26,485 bases of DNA, from IMG/VR virus record IMGVR_UViG_3300020172_004172, positions 1 to 26,485 of that record; one strand, 5' to 3'. A program made the position numbers and the translations under genes. Shown here in pieces: positions 1-5,858 of the stretch. The DNA is from a virus. Every line of letters starts with the position of its first letter. Within the stretch, counting starts at the first letter, position 1. The notes under the pieces were generated by a model, which was not told the origin of the DNA, did not search any database, and saw nothing but the letters and a program-made list of their open reading frames with translations.

Positions 1-253
1 AACCACTATTCCCGCTCCAAGATTAGGTTTTAACCTCACGTTACGAACGGTTATCCGTGAGCACCGGTTCGTTTCATTTACACAGCTTGAACGTCAACGA
101 ACTACGAGATTCAAGCCATGGCTTATGCGGCTAGGCTATAAGCATTTGCGTCAAAGTTTGCACTTAAACGGTGATCCATTTATTACGATGCCAAGGATCA
201 TCATCGTGTTGAGGGACTATAGTTCCTATAGCTTGTCGAAACTACGCAGGCCC
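1..253 (-). ncRNA. ssrA: Transfer-messenger RNA (tmRNA), 5' part, 3' end beyond the window
   Basis: tmRNA rescues stalled ribosomes by acting as tRNA-Ala and then as a short mRNA that adds a degradation tag. On the minus strand the RNA starts GGGCCTGC at 253 and has the conserved TTCGAC at about 241-236. The resume codon GCA is at 161, 92 nt from the 5' end, close to the distance in E. coli tmRNA. The tag frame (161-123) reads ANFDANAYSLAA then TAA and ends in the usual LAA-type tail. Crossing helices form a pseudoknot before the tag (206-202 with 190-186; 200-195 with 177-172) and another after it (116-110 with 91-85; 102-96 with 73-67). A third is likely (61-56 with 40-35; 53-50 with 34-31). 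The order is that of a one-piece, non-permuted tmRNA. The T-arm and CCA end would lie to the left of position 1. Confidence 0.93.
123..161 (-). other. tmRNA tag-peptide reading frame (ANFDANAYSLAA)
   Basis: Twelve codons from the GCA resume codon to TAA, preceded by TTTAAGT, which resembles the element that sets the resume frame in other tmRNAs. With the alanine carried by the tRNA part, the added peptide would be A-ANFDANAYSLAA. The C-terminal LAA is what ClpXP-type proteases recognise. The middle (FDANAYS) is unlike the common ANDENYALAA tag. Confidence 0.9.
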
Positions 254-261
254 ATTGCATT

Positions 262-290
262 AATATACTCTAAAATGCGCTTGATTACAA
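262..290 (-). promoter_or_regulatory. Sigma70-like promoter of the tmRNA
   Basis: Minus strand: -35 TTGTAA (290-285), 17-bp spacer, -10 TATATT (267-262). Eight bases separate the -10 from the predicted RNA 5' end at 253, so the transcript could begin at or within a few bases of the mature end. This suggests transcription by host-type RNA polymerase, independent of the neighbouring gene. Confidence 0.65.
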
Positions 291-298
291 GAAATTTA

Positions 299-631
299 TT
301 ATGAATATCGCTCAACAAACTTTTGGATTGGCTCTGGAATCAGTGCTCTGAGTTTTGTATCTGTGGTGTTAATCAAACTGTTGGCTGAGATTAAATCCTG
401 GCGCTGAATAAAAGTTGCAATCTTTTGTATGCGGATCTCTTCTGCACGGCTAATATCGGCCAGCTTTGTGCTATTCATTAGCTGTTCTGCATACCGAGAG
501 CATATATTCTCAAACTCTCTAGGTTGATTCGTGAACTTACTAATAAAAGGGGCAAGCCTGCCCTGATGCTGGATGTAGTGTGACTCCGACAACACCTTTA
601 AGTGTCGCAAAAATAGCTTTTTGTTAAACAT
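299..631 (-). CDS. Small phage protein of unknown function
   Basis: 110 residues, basic and mostly helical in character, with no signal peptide, membrane segment or motif that I recognise. It is the last protein gene before the tmRNA promoter. The ATG at 631 is preceded by AGGAG at good spacing, and that ribosome-binding site lies in the loop and 3' arm of a hairpin. This suggests translational control. I cannot propose a molecular function. Confidence 0.7.
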   Translation of the reverse strand: MFNKKLFLRHLKVLSESHYIQHQGRLAPFISKFTNQPREFENICSRYAEQLMNSTKLADISRAEEIRIQKIATFIQRQDLISANSLINTTDTKLRALIPEPIQKFVERYS

Positions 632-650
632 GTTGTCTCCTGGGACAACA
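631..650 (-). promoter_or_regulatory. Hairpin enclosing the ribosome-binding site of the 299-631 gene
   Basis: Minus strand: TGTTGTC, loop CCAGGA, then GACAACA, a perfect 7-bp stem with a 6-nt loop. The AGGAG Shine-Dalgarno spans the loop and the start of the 3' arm. The final A of the hairpin is the A of the ATG. No U tract follows, so it is not an intrinsic terminator. The arrangement resembles translational operators bound by phage proteins, or a structure that needs unfolding before initiation. Confidence 0.6.
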
Positions 651-655
651 CTTAT

Positions 656-1108
656 TTAGTGAGGACTGATTTTGTTATCTTCATTCTCAATCTCTTCTTC
701 AATAGTCGCTTGCGCCTCTCGCAACACATGAAGCACACTTTCCATAAAATCTGTATTATCCATCTGATCGAATATCTTTGGATCTAATTTTGGTCTGTCG
801 TCAGTGCCAACTCGTCTCATCTCCCAAGCAAGCAAAAAGAATATGCAACAGCCGGCATGTGCGAGATGTGTTAGTCCAGTCTCCCGATCTTTGTCTTGTC
901 CATGAAACCATCGAGTCAAGTGGCGCTGTACTGCACCAAACACTCTCGACCAGTTCATGCCTTTTTCCCAGTTTCGTGCATCATACTTTGCTGCGCCAAA
1001 AGTGAGTACTTTTGCAATTTCATTTACCGCGTCGAACGGAACAAGATCCCATCGAATTTTGTGCTGATCATATTTCACTCCCTCAGTCTTTTTCTCTTTC
1101 TTGGTCAT
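656..1108 (-). CDS. dATP/dGTP diphosphohydrolase-like protein (MazZ/DUF5664 family)
   Basis: 150 residues of the phage MazG-like all-alpha NTP pyrophosphohydrolase type. Visible hallmarks are an early KYD...KIRWDL segment, FGAAKYDARNW near residues 38-48, the HLTRWFHG stretch, and the metal-site helix DRETGLTHLAHAGCC, followed by a helical, acidic tail. Family members hydrolyse dATP/dGTP to the monophosphate and pyrophosphate, and some serve phages that replace adenine with 2-aminoadenine. No PurZ or DatZ is visible here, so general nucleotide-pool control is the safer reading. The ATG has AGGGG upstream. Confidence 0.8.
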   Translation of the reverse strand: MTKKEKKTEGVKYDQHKIRWDLVPFDAVNEIAKVLTFGAAKYDARNWEKGMNWSRVFGAVQRHLTRWFHGQDKDRETGLTHLAHAGCCIFFLLAWEMRRVGTDDRPKLDPKIFDQMDNTDFMESVLHVLREAQATIEEEIENEDNKISPH

Positions 1109-1155
1109 TATACCCCTTCAGTGAATAGTGTGTTTATACTGTACATCAAGTGATG

Positions 1156-1668
1156 CTATGAAAGCAAACTTTTATCTAACAATCCGTAGGTGATGATATT
1201 GCCATCATCAAACTTCATACCCTCATGCTGTACAATACAGTTAAAGCCGGCTTTCTCTATAACATCCACGATTTTTGAATTTCGCATCCATGTGTGGACA
1301 GGATTTGATCCGGGAAGTTTCAGAGAACGAAGAGCATCGAGCAACTCCACAGCTCTAGTTTCTGTAAGCCTCTTGTTTTCAAATCGTTTAAGAATACGGT
1401 CAATAATTCGTCCACGAACATCTTCGTAAGTAACAAATGTGTCTGCGGATCTAAACCCTAAGTCGATTGGCACGAGAGTTCCTGAAATTCGATACGTCAA
1501 CACCTCCCCCTTGTTTTTGCCATCTTGCGAATACATCACTGCATGTTCTTTCGATGTACTAACCCAAGTGATTCTTCTATCCTTGTCTTGTCCAGCAACT
1601 GGGATACCTCGATATACAGTCAAAGACTCATTCAATGCAGTTTTGATAAAGTCTGAAAACCGTTTCAT
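1156..1668 (-). CDS. Possible ADP-ribosyltransferase-fold protein with capsid-targeting-like N-terminus
   Basis: 170 residues. The pattern VYRGI (about 18-22), then WVSTS (about 35-39) and A..YS, resembles the R and S-T-S segments of R-S-E ADP-ribosyltransferases. A glutamate in VQHEG near the C-terminus could be the catalytic acid, but the E-x-E element is not clear, so the call is tentative. The N-terminus MKRFSDFIKTALNES resembles the T4 capsid-targeting sequence, with LNE/S as a possible prohead-protease site. T4 Alt, also an ART, is packaged this way. The ATG follows the PhoH stop by one base (TAATATG) and lacks a clear Shine-Dalgarno. Confidence 0.45.
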   Translation of the reverse strand: MKRFSDFIKTALNESLTVYRGIPVAGQDKDRRITWVSTSKEHAVMYSQDGKNKGEVLTYRISGTLVPIDLGFRSADTFVTYEDVRGRIIDRILKRFENKRLTETRAVELLDALRSLKLPGSNPVHTWMRNSKIVDVIEKAGFNCIVQHEGMKFDDGNIITYGLLDKSLLS

Positions 1669-1669
1669 A

Positions 1670-2434
1670 TTAGTCTAATCCAAGATTGATTCTCGCTATG
1701 ATATACTCTTTGACGAATCCTGAACGAACAATGTCTGCAACGCCAAACTCAATCATAGAAAAGCTAGACATAGCTCTAGCAATCTGTAAGAGATTGTGCA
1801 TGCCAGTCTCTTGATTCTTTTTGCCGGTCATTTTCAAGTCGTTCTGGCGAGTGTCGCCGCAAAGAATAACACGAGTATTTTTGCCAACACGAGTCAATAC
1901 AGAATTGATCTCATGATCAGTAAGGTTCTGAACTTCATCAACGATAATGATGGCATCATCGAACGTGATACCTCGAATAAACGAAGTTGACATAAACTCA
2001 AGATACTCTCTCTTTTTTAAGAGATCGTACACATCTCTGCGGCCGTTACACAACTCTGCAAAAACTTCTCGATACGGTGCTTCATATAAAGCCATCTTCT
2101 CCTGCAAAGTTCCTGGAAGAAACCCCTGGTCTCGTGTTGTGACAGCACTGCGAACTATGATTATTTTCTTTGCATGACCATGCTTCAAATCCTGCAAGGC
2201 GAAGTATGATGCCAGAAAAGTCTTGCCAGTGCCTGCACATCCATACAAAACGAGATTTCTGCCATTACCATTTGTATGGAAGGCAGAAACTTGGTTGTCT
2301 GTTAATGGAGTAACATCTTTAATCTGAAAATTGTGACTCAATACCTTCTTTTGACGACGATAAGGATCTTGAATCTCTTCAATAACAGACTCTTCTTGTT
2401 GTTCTCTGTCCTTGTTTCTTGAGCGTTTGCCCAT
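1670..2434 (-). CDS. phoH: PhoH-like P-loop ATPase
   Basis: 254 residues of the PhoH family, common in marine phages. The Walker A motif GCAGTGKT is at 65-72 and the Walker B IIIVDEVQN at 162-170. The family's IIIVRSAVTT and LPGT segments lie between them, and GDTRQND follows Walker B. PhoH proteins are SF1-like ATPases, probably acting on RNA or DNA; their job in phage infection is not settled. The ATG has AAGGA nine bases upstream. One base separates its start from the stop of the upstream FmdB-like gene. Confidence 0.93.
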   Translation of the reverse strand: MGKRSRNKDREQQEESVIEEIQDPYRRQKKVLSHNFQIKDVTPLTDNQVSAFHTNGNGRNLVLYGCAGTGKTFLASYFALQDLKHGHAKKIIIVRSAVTTRDQGFLPGTLQEKMALYEAPYREVFAELCNGRRDVYDLLKKREYLEFMSTSFIRGITFDDAIIIVDEVQNLTDHEINSVLTRVGKNTRVILCGDTRQNDLKMTGKKNQETGMHNLLQIARAMSSFSMIEFGVADIVRSGFVKEYIIARINLGLD

Positions 2435-2695
2435 TTAATAATCCTTAATAGTATTTTTTCTACCAGATAGCTTCTTTATTTGTTGCATACGATCTCTAAA
2501 GTCGCCCTTAGGCTTGACGAGCCCTTCGACTCGAAACGGACTAACTAAAGATGGTGCAGTCATCGTGATGCTCACTGCGTTTTGTTTCCCGCAGCTAGGA
2601 CAAGGATTTTTTTCAGGCTCTTGTCTGTCATCAATCCTACATATTTTCTCGAAACGGTGCTCACACGAAGAGCACAGGTAGTCATAGGTTGGCAT
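2435..2695 (-). CDS. FmdB-like zinc-ribbon protein
   Basis: 86 residues. It starts MPTYDYLC, and C8-x2-C11 and C32-x2-C35 form a zinc ribbon typical of FmdB/regulatory zinc-ribbon proteins; the tail is basic. I use the ATG at 2695 because it has GGGAG upstream and gives the family N-terminus. A longer reading to 2851 only reads the neighbour's DNA in another frame. It overlaps the end of the upstream gene by 14 nt. A second FmdB-like protein lies at 23799-23984. The role is unknown, possibly nucleic-acid or protein binding. Confidence 0.85.
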   Translation of the reverse strand: MPTYDYLCSSCEHRFEKICRIDDRQEPEKNPCPSCGKQNAVSITMTAPSLVSPFRVEGLVKPKGDFRDRMQQIKKLSGRKNTIKDY

Positions 2696-3254
2696 TATTT
2701 TGTTCTCCCGCAAACCAAGAAGGAACAGGACGTTTAGTCCATTTAGCAAATCGATATTTGTCGCCGATGTAGTATTGCTGATAAGCAACGACAGGATTGG
2801 AGTGTTTGTATCGTTCTGGCATTGCTTGTGCTGGTGATGTGAATGGGGCATGAGAAATGCTTTTTGGTGCCGCCTTGAGGATGTCGCGCAGCATCAAATC
2901 AGTCTTGTGTTTTTTGCCGTAGCGGTGTGTATATTCATCACAGAGCGCCACGAAAAGCTCATATAACCACATATAGTTATTTATGTTATCTCGGCACCAG
3001 ACGGCACACGGATGATTGTTATGTGTTGCGCTATACATAAGCTCGTTGTTGAGTGGATTGGCGAGAATGTACTTTTTGACTTCACGAATTTTGCCCGACT
3101 TGGTTGTTTTTGATTGCTTAGTCTGAATGCCATCGAGTAGACGATGTGCAGTACACAATAACTGAGCAGATTCGAGAATCATCTTAACAACATGTTTATC
3201 GAGGTGATACTTGGCGGCTTGTTGTGGGTTTTCAGACAAGTAGAATATATTCAT
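2682..3254 (-). CDS. Conserved phage protein, resembles pyrimidine-dimer glycosylase (Pyr_excise) family
   Basis: 190 residues from the ATG at 3254; a TTG three codons upstream is less likely. The N-terminus MNIFYLSENPQQAAKYHLD, followed by KHVVKMILESAQLL, is the hallmark of a family widespread in marine T4-like phages. It recalls the start of Pyr_excise proteins, which act as DNA glycosylases on pyrimidine dimers. The rest (HPCAVWCRDN, YMWLYEL, AMPERYK, FAKWTKR) is conserved in phage versions. The enzymatic role is unproven. A promoter lies directly ahead of the start codon and there is no good Shine-Dalgarno. Confidence 0.7.
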   Translation of the reverse strand: MNIFYLSENPQQAAKYHLDKHVVKMILESAQLLCTAHRLLDGIQTKQSKTTKSGKIREVKKYILANPLNNELMYSATHNNHPCAVWCRDNINNYMWLYELFVALCDEYTHRYGKKHKTDLMLRDILKAAPKSISHAPFTSPAQAMPERYKHSNPVVAYQQYYIGDKYRFAKWTKRPVPSWFAGEQNNANL

Positions 3255-3261
3255 ACTTACC

Positions 3262-3290
3262 AATATAGCATAAATAAGTGAGTGCGTAAA
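3262..3290 (-). promoter_or_regulatory. Sigma70-like promoter abutting the 2682-3254 gene
   Basis: Minus strand: TTTACG (3290-3285), 17-bp spacer, TATATT (3267-3262). The ATG begins seven bases after the -10, so transcription would start at or next to the start codon. Only a weak GGTAAG lies between them. This suggests a leaderless mRNA. Confidence 0.5.
3269..3276 (+). promoter_or_regulatory. T4-like late promoter motif, plus strand
   Basis: CATAAATA on the plus strand, seven of eight bases of the T4 late consensus TATAAATA. It lies 34 bases ahead of the small plus-strand ORF at 3311 and overlaps the divergent promoter at 3262-3290. The same octamer occurs on the minus strand ahead of virion-type genes at 21711 and 24680. 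Confidence 0.4.
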
Positions 3291-3310
3291 CTTGTTTTAG
3301 GGTAATGAAC

Positions 3311-3457
3311 ATGAGTCTGAAACTAGCTAAGTGTTTATTGTGTCGCTTGTTATTCAAACTTGGATTGGTCAAGGCATGTAAGGCCCCGCCACTTCCACAG
3401 TCCGTTGTGGAAAAGCCAAAAAAGACTTCCAAGAAATCTTCTAAAAAAACTAGCTGA
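3311..3457 (+). CDS. Small basic Cys-containing protein, the only plus-strand gene seen
   Basis: 48 residues. An N-terminal stretch (MSLKLAKCLLCRLLFKLG) is hydrophobic and cationic with three cysteines by residue 23. It is followed by APPLPQ and a lysine/serine-rich tail (KPKKTSKKSSKKTS). AGGG lies eight bases before the ATG, and an in-frame ATG at 3305 is a less well-spaced alternative. It fills a gap with no convincing minus-strand gene, and a late-promoter-like motif lies upstream. Its end overlaps the end of the metalloprotease gene by 8 nt. The helix could be membrane-active, as in small lysis proteins, but that is speculation. Confidence 0.5.
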   Translation: MSLKLAKCLLCRLLFKLGLVKACKAPPLPQSVVEKPKKTSKKSSKKTS

Positions 3458-4163
3458 TATACTTCTTAACTTTGATAGAACGCTTCACGGAGTCACTCTT
3501 TGAAGCCTTTTTGTCATCTTCTGTAGAAGTTGTGGTCTCTTCATTACCTTGAGCCTGAGCTTTCTTAGATGGTGTGTAATATGGAGGCTCACACTTCTGC
3601 CAAATGTGCTGGTGATGTCCTCCACCCTCTGTTTCTGGATCATGCTCGTGTAAGAAGTAGTGTTGTAACTCATGTCGATATACCATAGGAGCATCAACAT
3701 TCTCTACCACATAAACAGTTCGTGTTTCTGGCTGATATACTCCAACTACTGCACCTACTCCAGTAAAATCGAATATAGGTAAGAAGTTAATTCCGTCTTT
3801 TGATAGAATGTTGGGCGATTGTGCTTTTACGATGTAGCATCTAGGTATTGGAAAATCCTTCTCATTTGAGGTGAGGGGTGTTTTTGGCCAAACATTGTCA
3901 TTAACGCACTGACGAGCTTTACGAAACTCCTCCTGCTCGTCAAAATATTGGCCGCAAGGTACAAGATCGTTCCAGGAAGAGTTTGGAAAAAGCTCATGAA
4001 TTACTGAATGATGGGTTGCTCCTAATGCAGTGACGCCGGAGCTTGCTACTATTTCAGGACGAGAAAGAGTTACAAAAACGAGAGCAGATGGCAAGATCAT
4101 GAAGAATAATCTGGTCGTGCTCGTAACAAGTGCTGCTAATGCAGATAAAATTATGTTTGACAT
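3450..4163 (-). CDS. Membrane-anchored HExxH metalloprotease-like protein
   Basis: 237 residues. A hydrophobic segment at about 5-33 is a membrane anchor or uncleaved signal, putting the rest outside the cytoplasm. H164-E-L-Q-H168 is an HExxH zinc-peptidase motif inside VYRHELQHYFLHEHD, followed by a His-rich GGGHHQHIW that could supply the third ligand. Cysteines at 70, 86, 109 and 191 could form disulfides. The C-terminal 45 residues are charged and low-complexity. The ATG has GGGAG upstream and follows a probable terminator, so the gene is probably transcribed separately. The substrate is unknown; a role in envelope processing or lysis is possible. Confidence 0.65.
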   Translation of the reverse strand: MSNIILSALAALVTSTTRLFFMILPSALVFVTLSRPEIVASSGVTALGATHHSVIHELFPNSSWNDLVPCGQYFDEQEEFRKARQCVNDNVWPKTPLTSNEKDFPIPRCYIVKAQSPNILSKDGINFLPIFDFTGVGAVVGVYQPETRTVYVVENVDAPMVYRHELQHYFLHEHDPETEGGGHHQHIWQKCEPPYYTPSKKAQAQGNEETTTSTEDDKKASKSDSVKRSIKVKKYIS

Positions 4164-4173
4164 TCATGCTCCC

Positions 4174-4211
4174 AAAAAACACATCAATGTTCTATTTAGA
4201 AACATTGTGTT
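4174..4211 (-). terminator. Probable intrinsic terminator
   Basis: In the minus-strand direction, AACACA pairs with TGTGTT (4211-4206 with 4183-4178). Inside it, ATGTTTCT pairs imperfectly with AGAACAT around an AAAT loop, with small bulges. The stem runs directly into a T tract (TTTTTT, 4179-4174). It sits in the 60-bp gap between the 4224-4487 gene and the metalloprotease gene. Confidence 0.55.
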
Positions 4212-4223
4212 GGGGCCTTCCAG

Positions 4224-4487
4224 CTAGTCGTCGGCATCCTCGGGTGTTATTGGAACGACAGAAATCTTGCTTTTCTTTTTTGGATCTTTGTATATTTGTG
4301 GCAAAGAATCCTTAAAGTGCTTACATAACAATCGATTAATTTCATCGATTAAGTGTATGGCCTGAGCTTCTATAAGCTCATTTGACTTGTTTGTATCAAA
4401 CGTCAGTATCAGTTCGTGTAGCTTTACCATCGCCCGGAGAGGCGCCTGCTGGACGGGTATTTTTGGTTGGTTTGTCTTTTTTGCCAT
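4224..4487 (-). CDS. Small phage protein of unknown function
   Basis: 87 residues: a basic start (MAKKTNQPKIP), a helical centre (LHELILTFD, EAQAIHLIDEINRLL) and an acidic end. The ATG at 4487 has AAGGA upstream and overlaps the 3' end of the preceding gene by 92 nt in another frame. A start at 4430 would shorten the overlap but has no comparable ribosome-binding site. A probable terminator follows. I recognise no family. Confidence 0.6.
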   Translation of the reverse strand: MAKKTNQPKIPVQQAPLRAMVKLHELILTFDTNKSNELIEAQAIHLIDEINRLLCKHFKDSLPQIYKDPKKKSKISVVPITPEDADD

Positions 4488-4920
4488 CGATCTTTCCTTC
4501 AGATTTTATCAAACCTGGAAAAACTTCGTCGATCACCTTCTTCGTTAATCCCAAATCTAACGTCCTATCTTTCGCCCCTACAAGAATGTCTGCCTCTTTA
4601 GGATCCAACGATTCGAGCAAATTGATAAACAAAGATTCTCTCTTTGTTTGCTTCAACTGTGGAGTTGCATCCCGCACGAAAACGTACCATCCCTTAGCCG
4701 ATGCCTTGAGAGTTGTTTCTCCAAAACCTTCAGGCACATTCCTCTTCTTATATGGAGGAGTGCCCTCTGGCAATGCCAGTATCAAAGATGCATCATAATT
4801 CATTCTAAGAAGTCCCCTAAGAGCGAGAGTGTCATTTCGTCTTAGTATCTCAACTCTATCATTCTTAGTCTTTGCATCTTTAAGACTCTCACACACTTCT
4901 GCAATAGTAAGGCTGCTCAT
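4396..4920 (-). CDS. Conserved T4-like phage protein (DUF6433-like)
   Basis: 174 residues from the second of two adjacent ATGs (4920), which is better spaced from GAGGA; the first at 4923 would add one Met. The pattern TIAEVCESLKDAKTKNDRVE, ILRRNDTLALRGLLR, ALPEGTPPYKK, RESLFINLLESLDPKEAD and FPGLI is typical of a conserved marine-phage family of unknown function. The last 40 residues are Lys/Thr-rich and likely disordered, and it is their coding DNA that also encodes the start of the 4224-4487 gene. Confidence 0.7.
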   Translation of the reverse strand: MSSLTIAEVCESLKDAKTKNDRVEILRRNDTLALRGLLRMNYDASLILALPEGTPPYKKRNVPEGFGETTLKASAKGWYVFVRDATPQLKQTKRESLFINLLESLDPKEADILVGAKDRTLDLGLTKKVIDEVFPGLIKSEGKIDGKKDKPTKNTRPAGASPGDGKATRTDTDV

Positions 4921-4930
4921 CACTTCCTCA

Positions 4931-5818
4931 TCAAAACTCAGAAATACTTTCCATTAAGTATTTGAGACGATTTTCTATAAAGTAATTTAGTAATTTTTTT
5001 CTCTCACCTGATGGGCCTTGCTCGAAAGATTCGATAATTTTGGACTCTAGCTGTGGAGGAACGTTACTCAAATCAATCAACATCTGATTGCGCTTGAAGT
5101 TTCGGAGTGCGTTCTCGTCGCAAAATTTTTCGGGGTCTGCAAGTTCAATCCATTCTTTTAGCTTCTCTCGGCGAATGGGTTTTTGGCGCTGGCCTTCAGT
5201 AACAAACACAGCATCACCAGACAAAAAGTTTGGAACACCATCTCCTGAGTCGCCAGTCAAAATATGCTCCATAAGATACCTCTCCGGCTGCTCTTCACGC
5301 AAGAACTTTTTCATTATGGGAGAATACTGAGCTACGTTAGGGTATTTTTGAAGCTGTAAGAAGTCTTTATCGCCAGACAGAATCAAAATAGGTTCATGCT
5401 CTGTGTCAAAACCATTCTGTTTGAGCATATGCGTCTGTGAATACTTACACATTGTGGCTATAACATCGTCAGCCTCGGCACCCTCAATCTGTATGACAAC
5501 ATAAGGAAATTGCTCTTTAATCTCATCACGAATTTTGTTGAGTGTGTTGAATATAAGATTCCAGTCATGTTTGGATGCATCACGCATTTTCTTGCGGTTT
5601 GCTTTATAGAATGGGAACACACTTTTGCGCCAGTAGTTTTTTCCGTCTGTGCAAAACACTAGCTGCCCATACTTCTCACTAAACTTTCGCTTGTATGAAA
5701 GGATAGAAGTTAGCACCATGTGCCGAATGAGTGTTTCTGAAAGCTCTTGTGTTGGATTAGAGCTAATCTGAGACATCAAATTGGAAATGAGGGTTTGATT
5801 AAAGTCGATCAATATCAT
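4931..5818 (-). CDS. rnh: T4 RNase H-type 5'-3' exonuclease (FEN-like)
   Basis: 295 residues. This nuclease removes RNA primers and adjacent DNA during lagging-strand synthesis. Metal-binding acidic motifs typical of the T4 Rnh/FEN family are present: D5 in LIDFNQ, AEADD at 114-118, SGDKDF at 148-153, and GDSGDGVPN at 189-197. The basic KANRKKMR segment is the arch region. Length is close to T4 RNase H (about 305 aa). A promoter lies six bases before the ATG with no Shine-Dalgarno. It works with the primase encoded at 16569-17582. Confidence 0.92.
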   Translation of the reverse strand: MILIDFNQTLISNLMSQISSNPTQELSETLIRHMVLTSILSYKRKFSEKYGQLVFCTDGKNYWRKSVFPFYKANRKKMRDASKHDWNLIFNTLNKIRDEIKEQFPYVVIQIEGAEADDVIATMCKYSQTHMLKQNGFDTEHEPILILSGDKDFLQLQKYPNVAQYSPIMKKFLREEQPERYLMEHILTGDSGDGVPNFLSGDAVFVTEGQRQKPIRREKLKEWIELADPEKFCDENALRNFKRNQMLIDLSNVPPQLESKIIESFEQGPSGERKKLLNYFIENRLKYLMESISEF

Positions 5819-5824
5819 ACAATC

Positions 5825-5853
5825 ATTATCTCACAAACCGGAGCCAGGCTCAA
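5825..5853 (-). promoter_or_regulatory. Sigma70-like promoter abutting rnh
   Basis: Minus strand: TTGAGC (5853-5848), 17-bp spacer, GATAAT (5830-5825), then six bases to the ATG at 5818. Normal start-site spacing would put +1 at the A of the start codon, giving a leaderless transcript. It occupies the whole 40-bp gap after the glycosyltransferase gene. Confidence 0.5.
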
Positions 5854-5858
5854 CACTA

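Noticed and set aside
2696-2851. N-terminal extension of the FmdB-like protein to 2851
   Set aside because: It reads the neighbouring gene in another frame, has no ribosome-binding site, and the family start MPTYDY is at 2695 with GGGAG upstream.
2978-2985. Minus-strand CATAAATA as a late promoter
   Set aside because: It lies inside a conserved gene about 280 bp from the next start; probably chance.
3232-3432. 66-codon minus-strand ORF
   Set aside because: It overlaps promoters and the better-supported plus-strand ORF, has no ribosome-binding site and no protein-like pattern.
4382-4798. 138-codon plus-strand ORF
   Set aside because: Antisense shadow of the conserved DUF6433-like gene.
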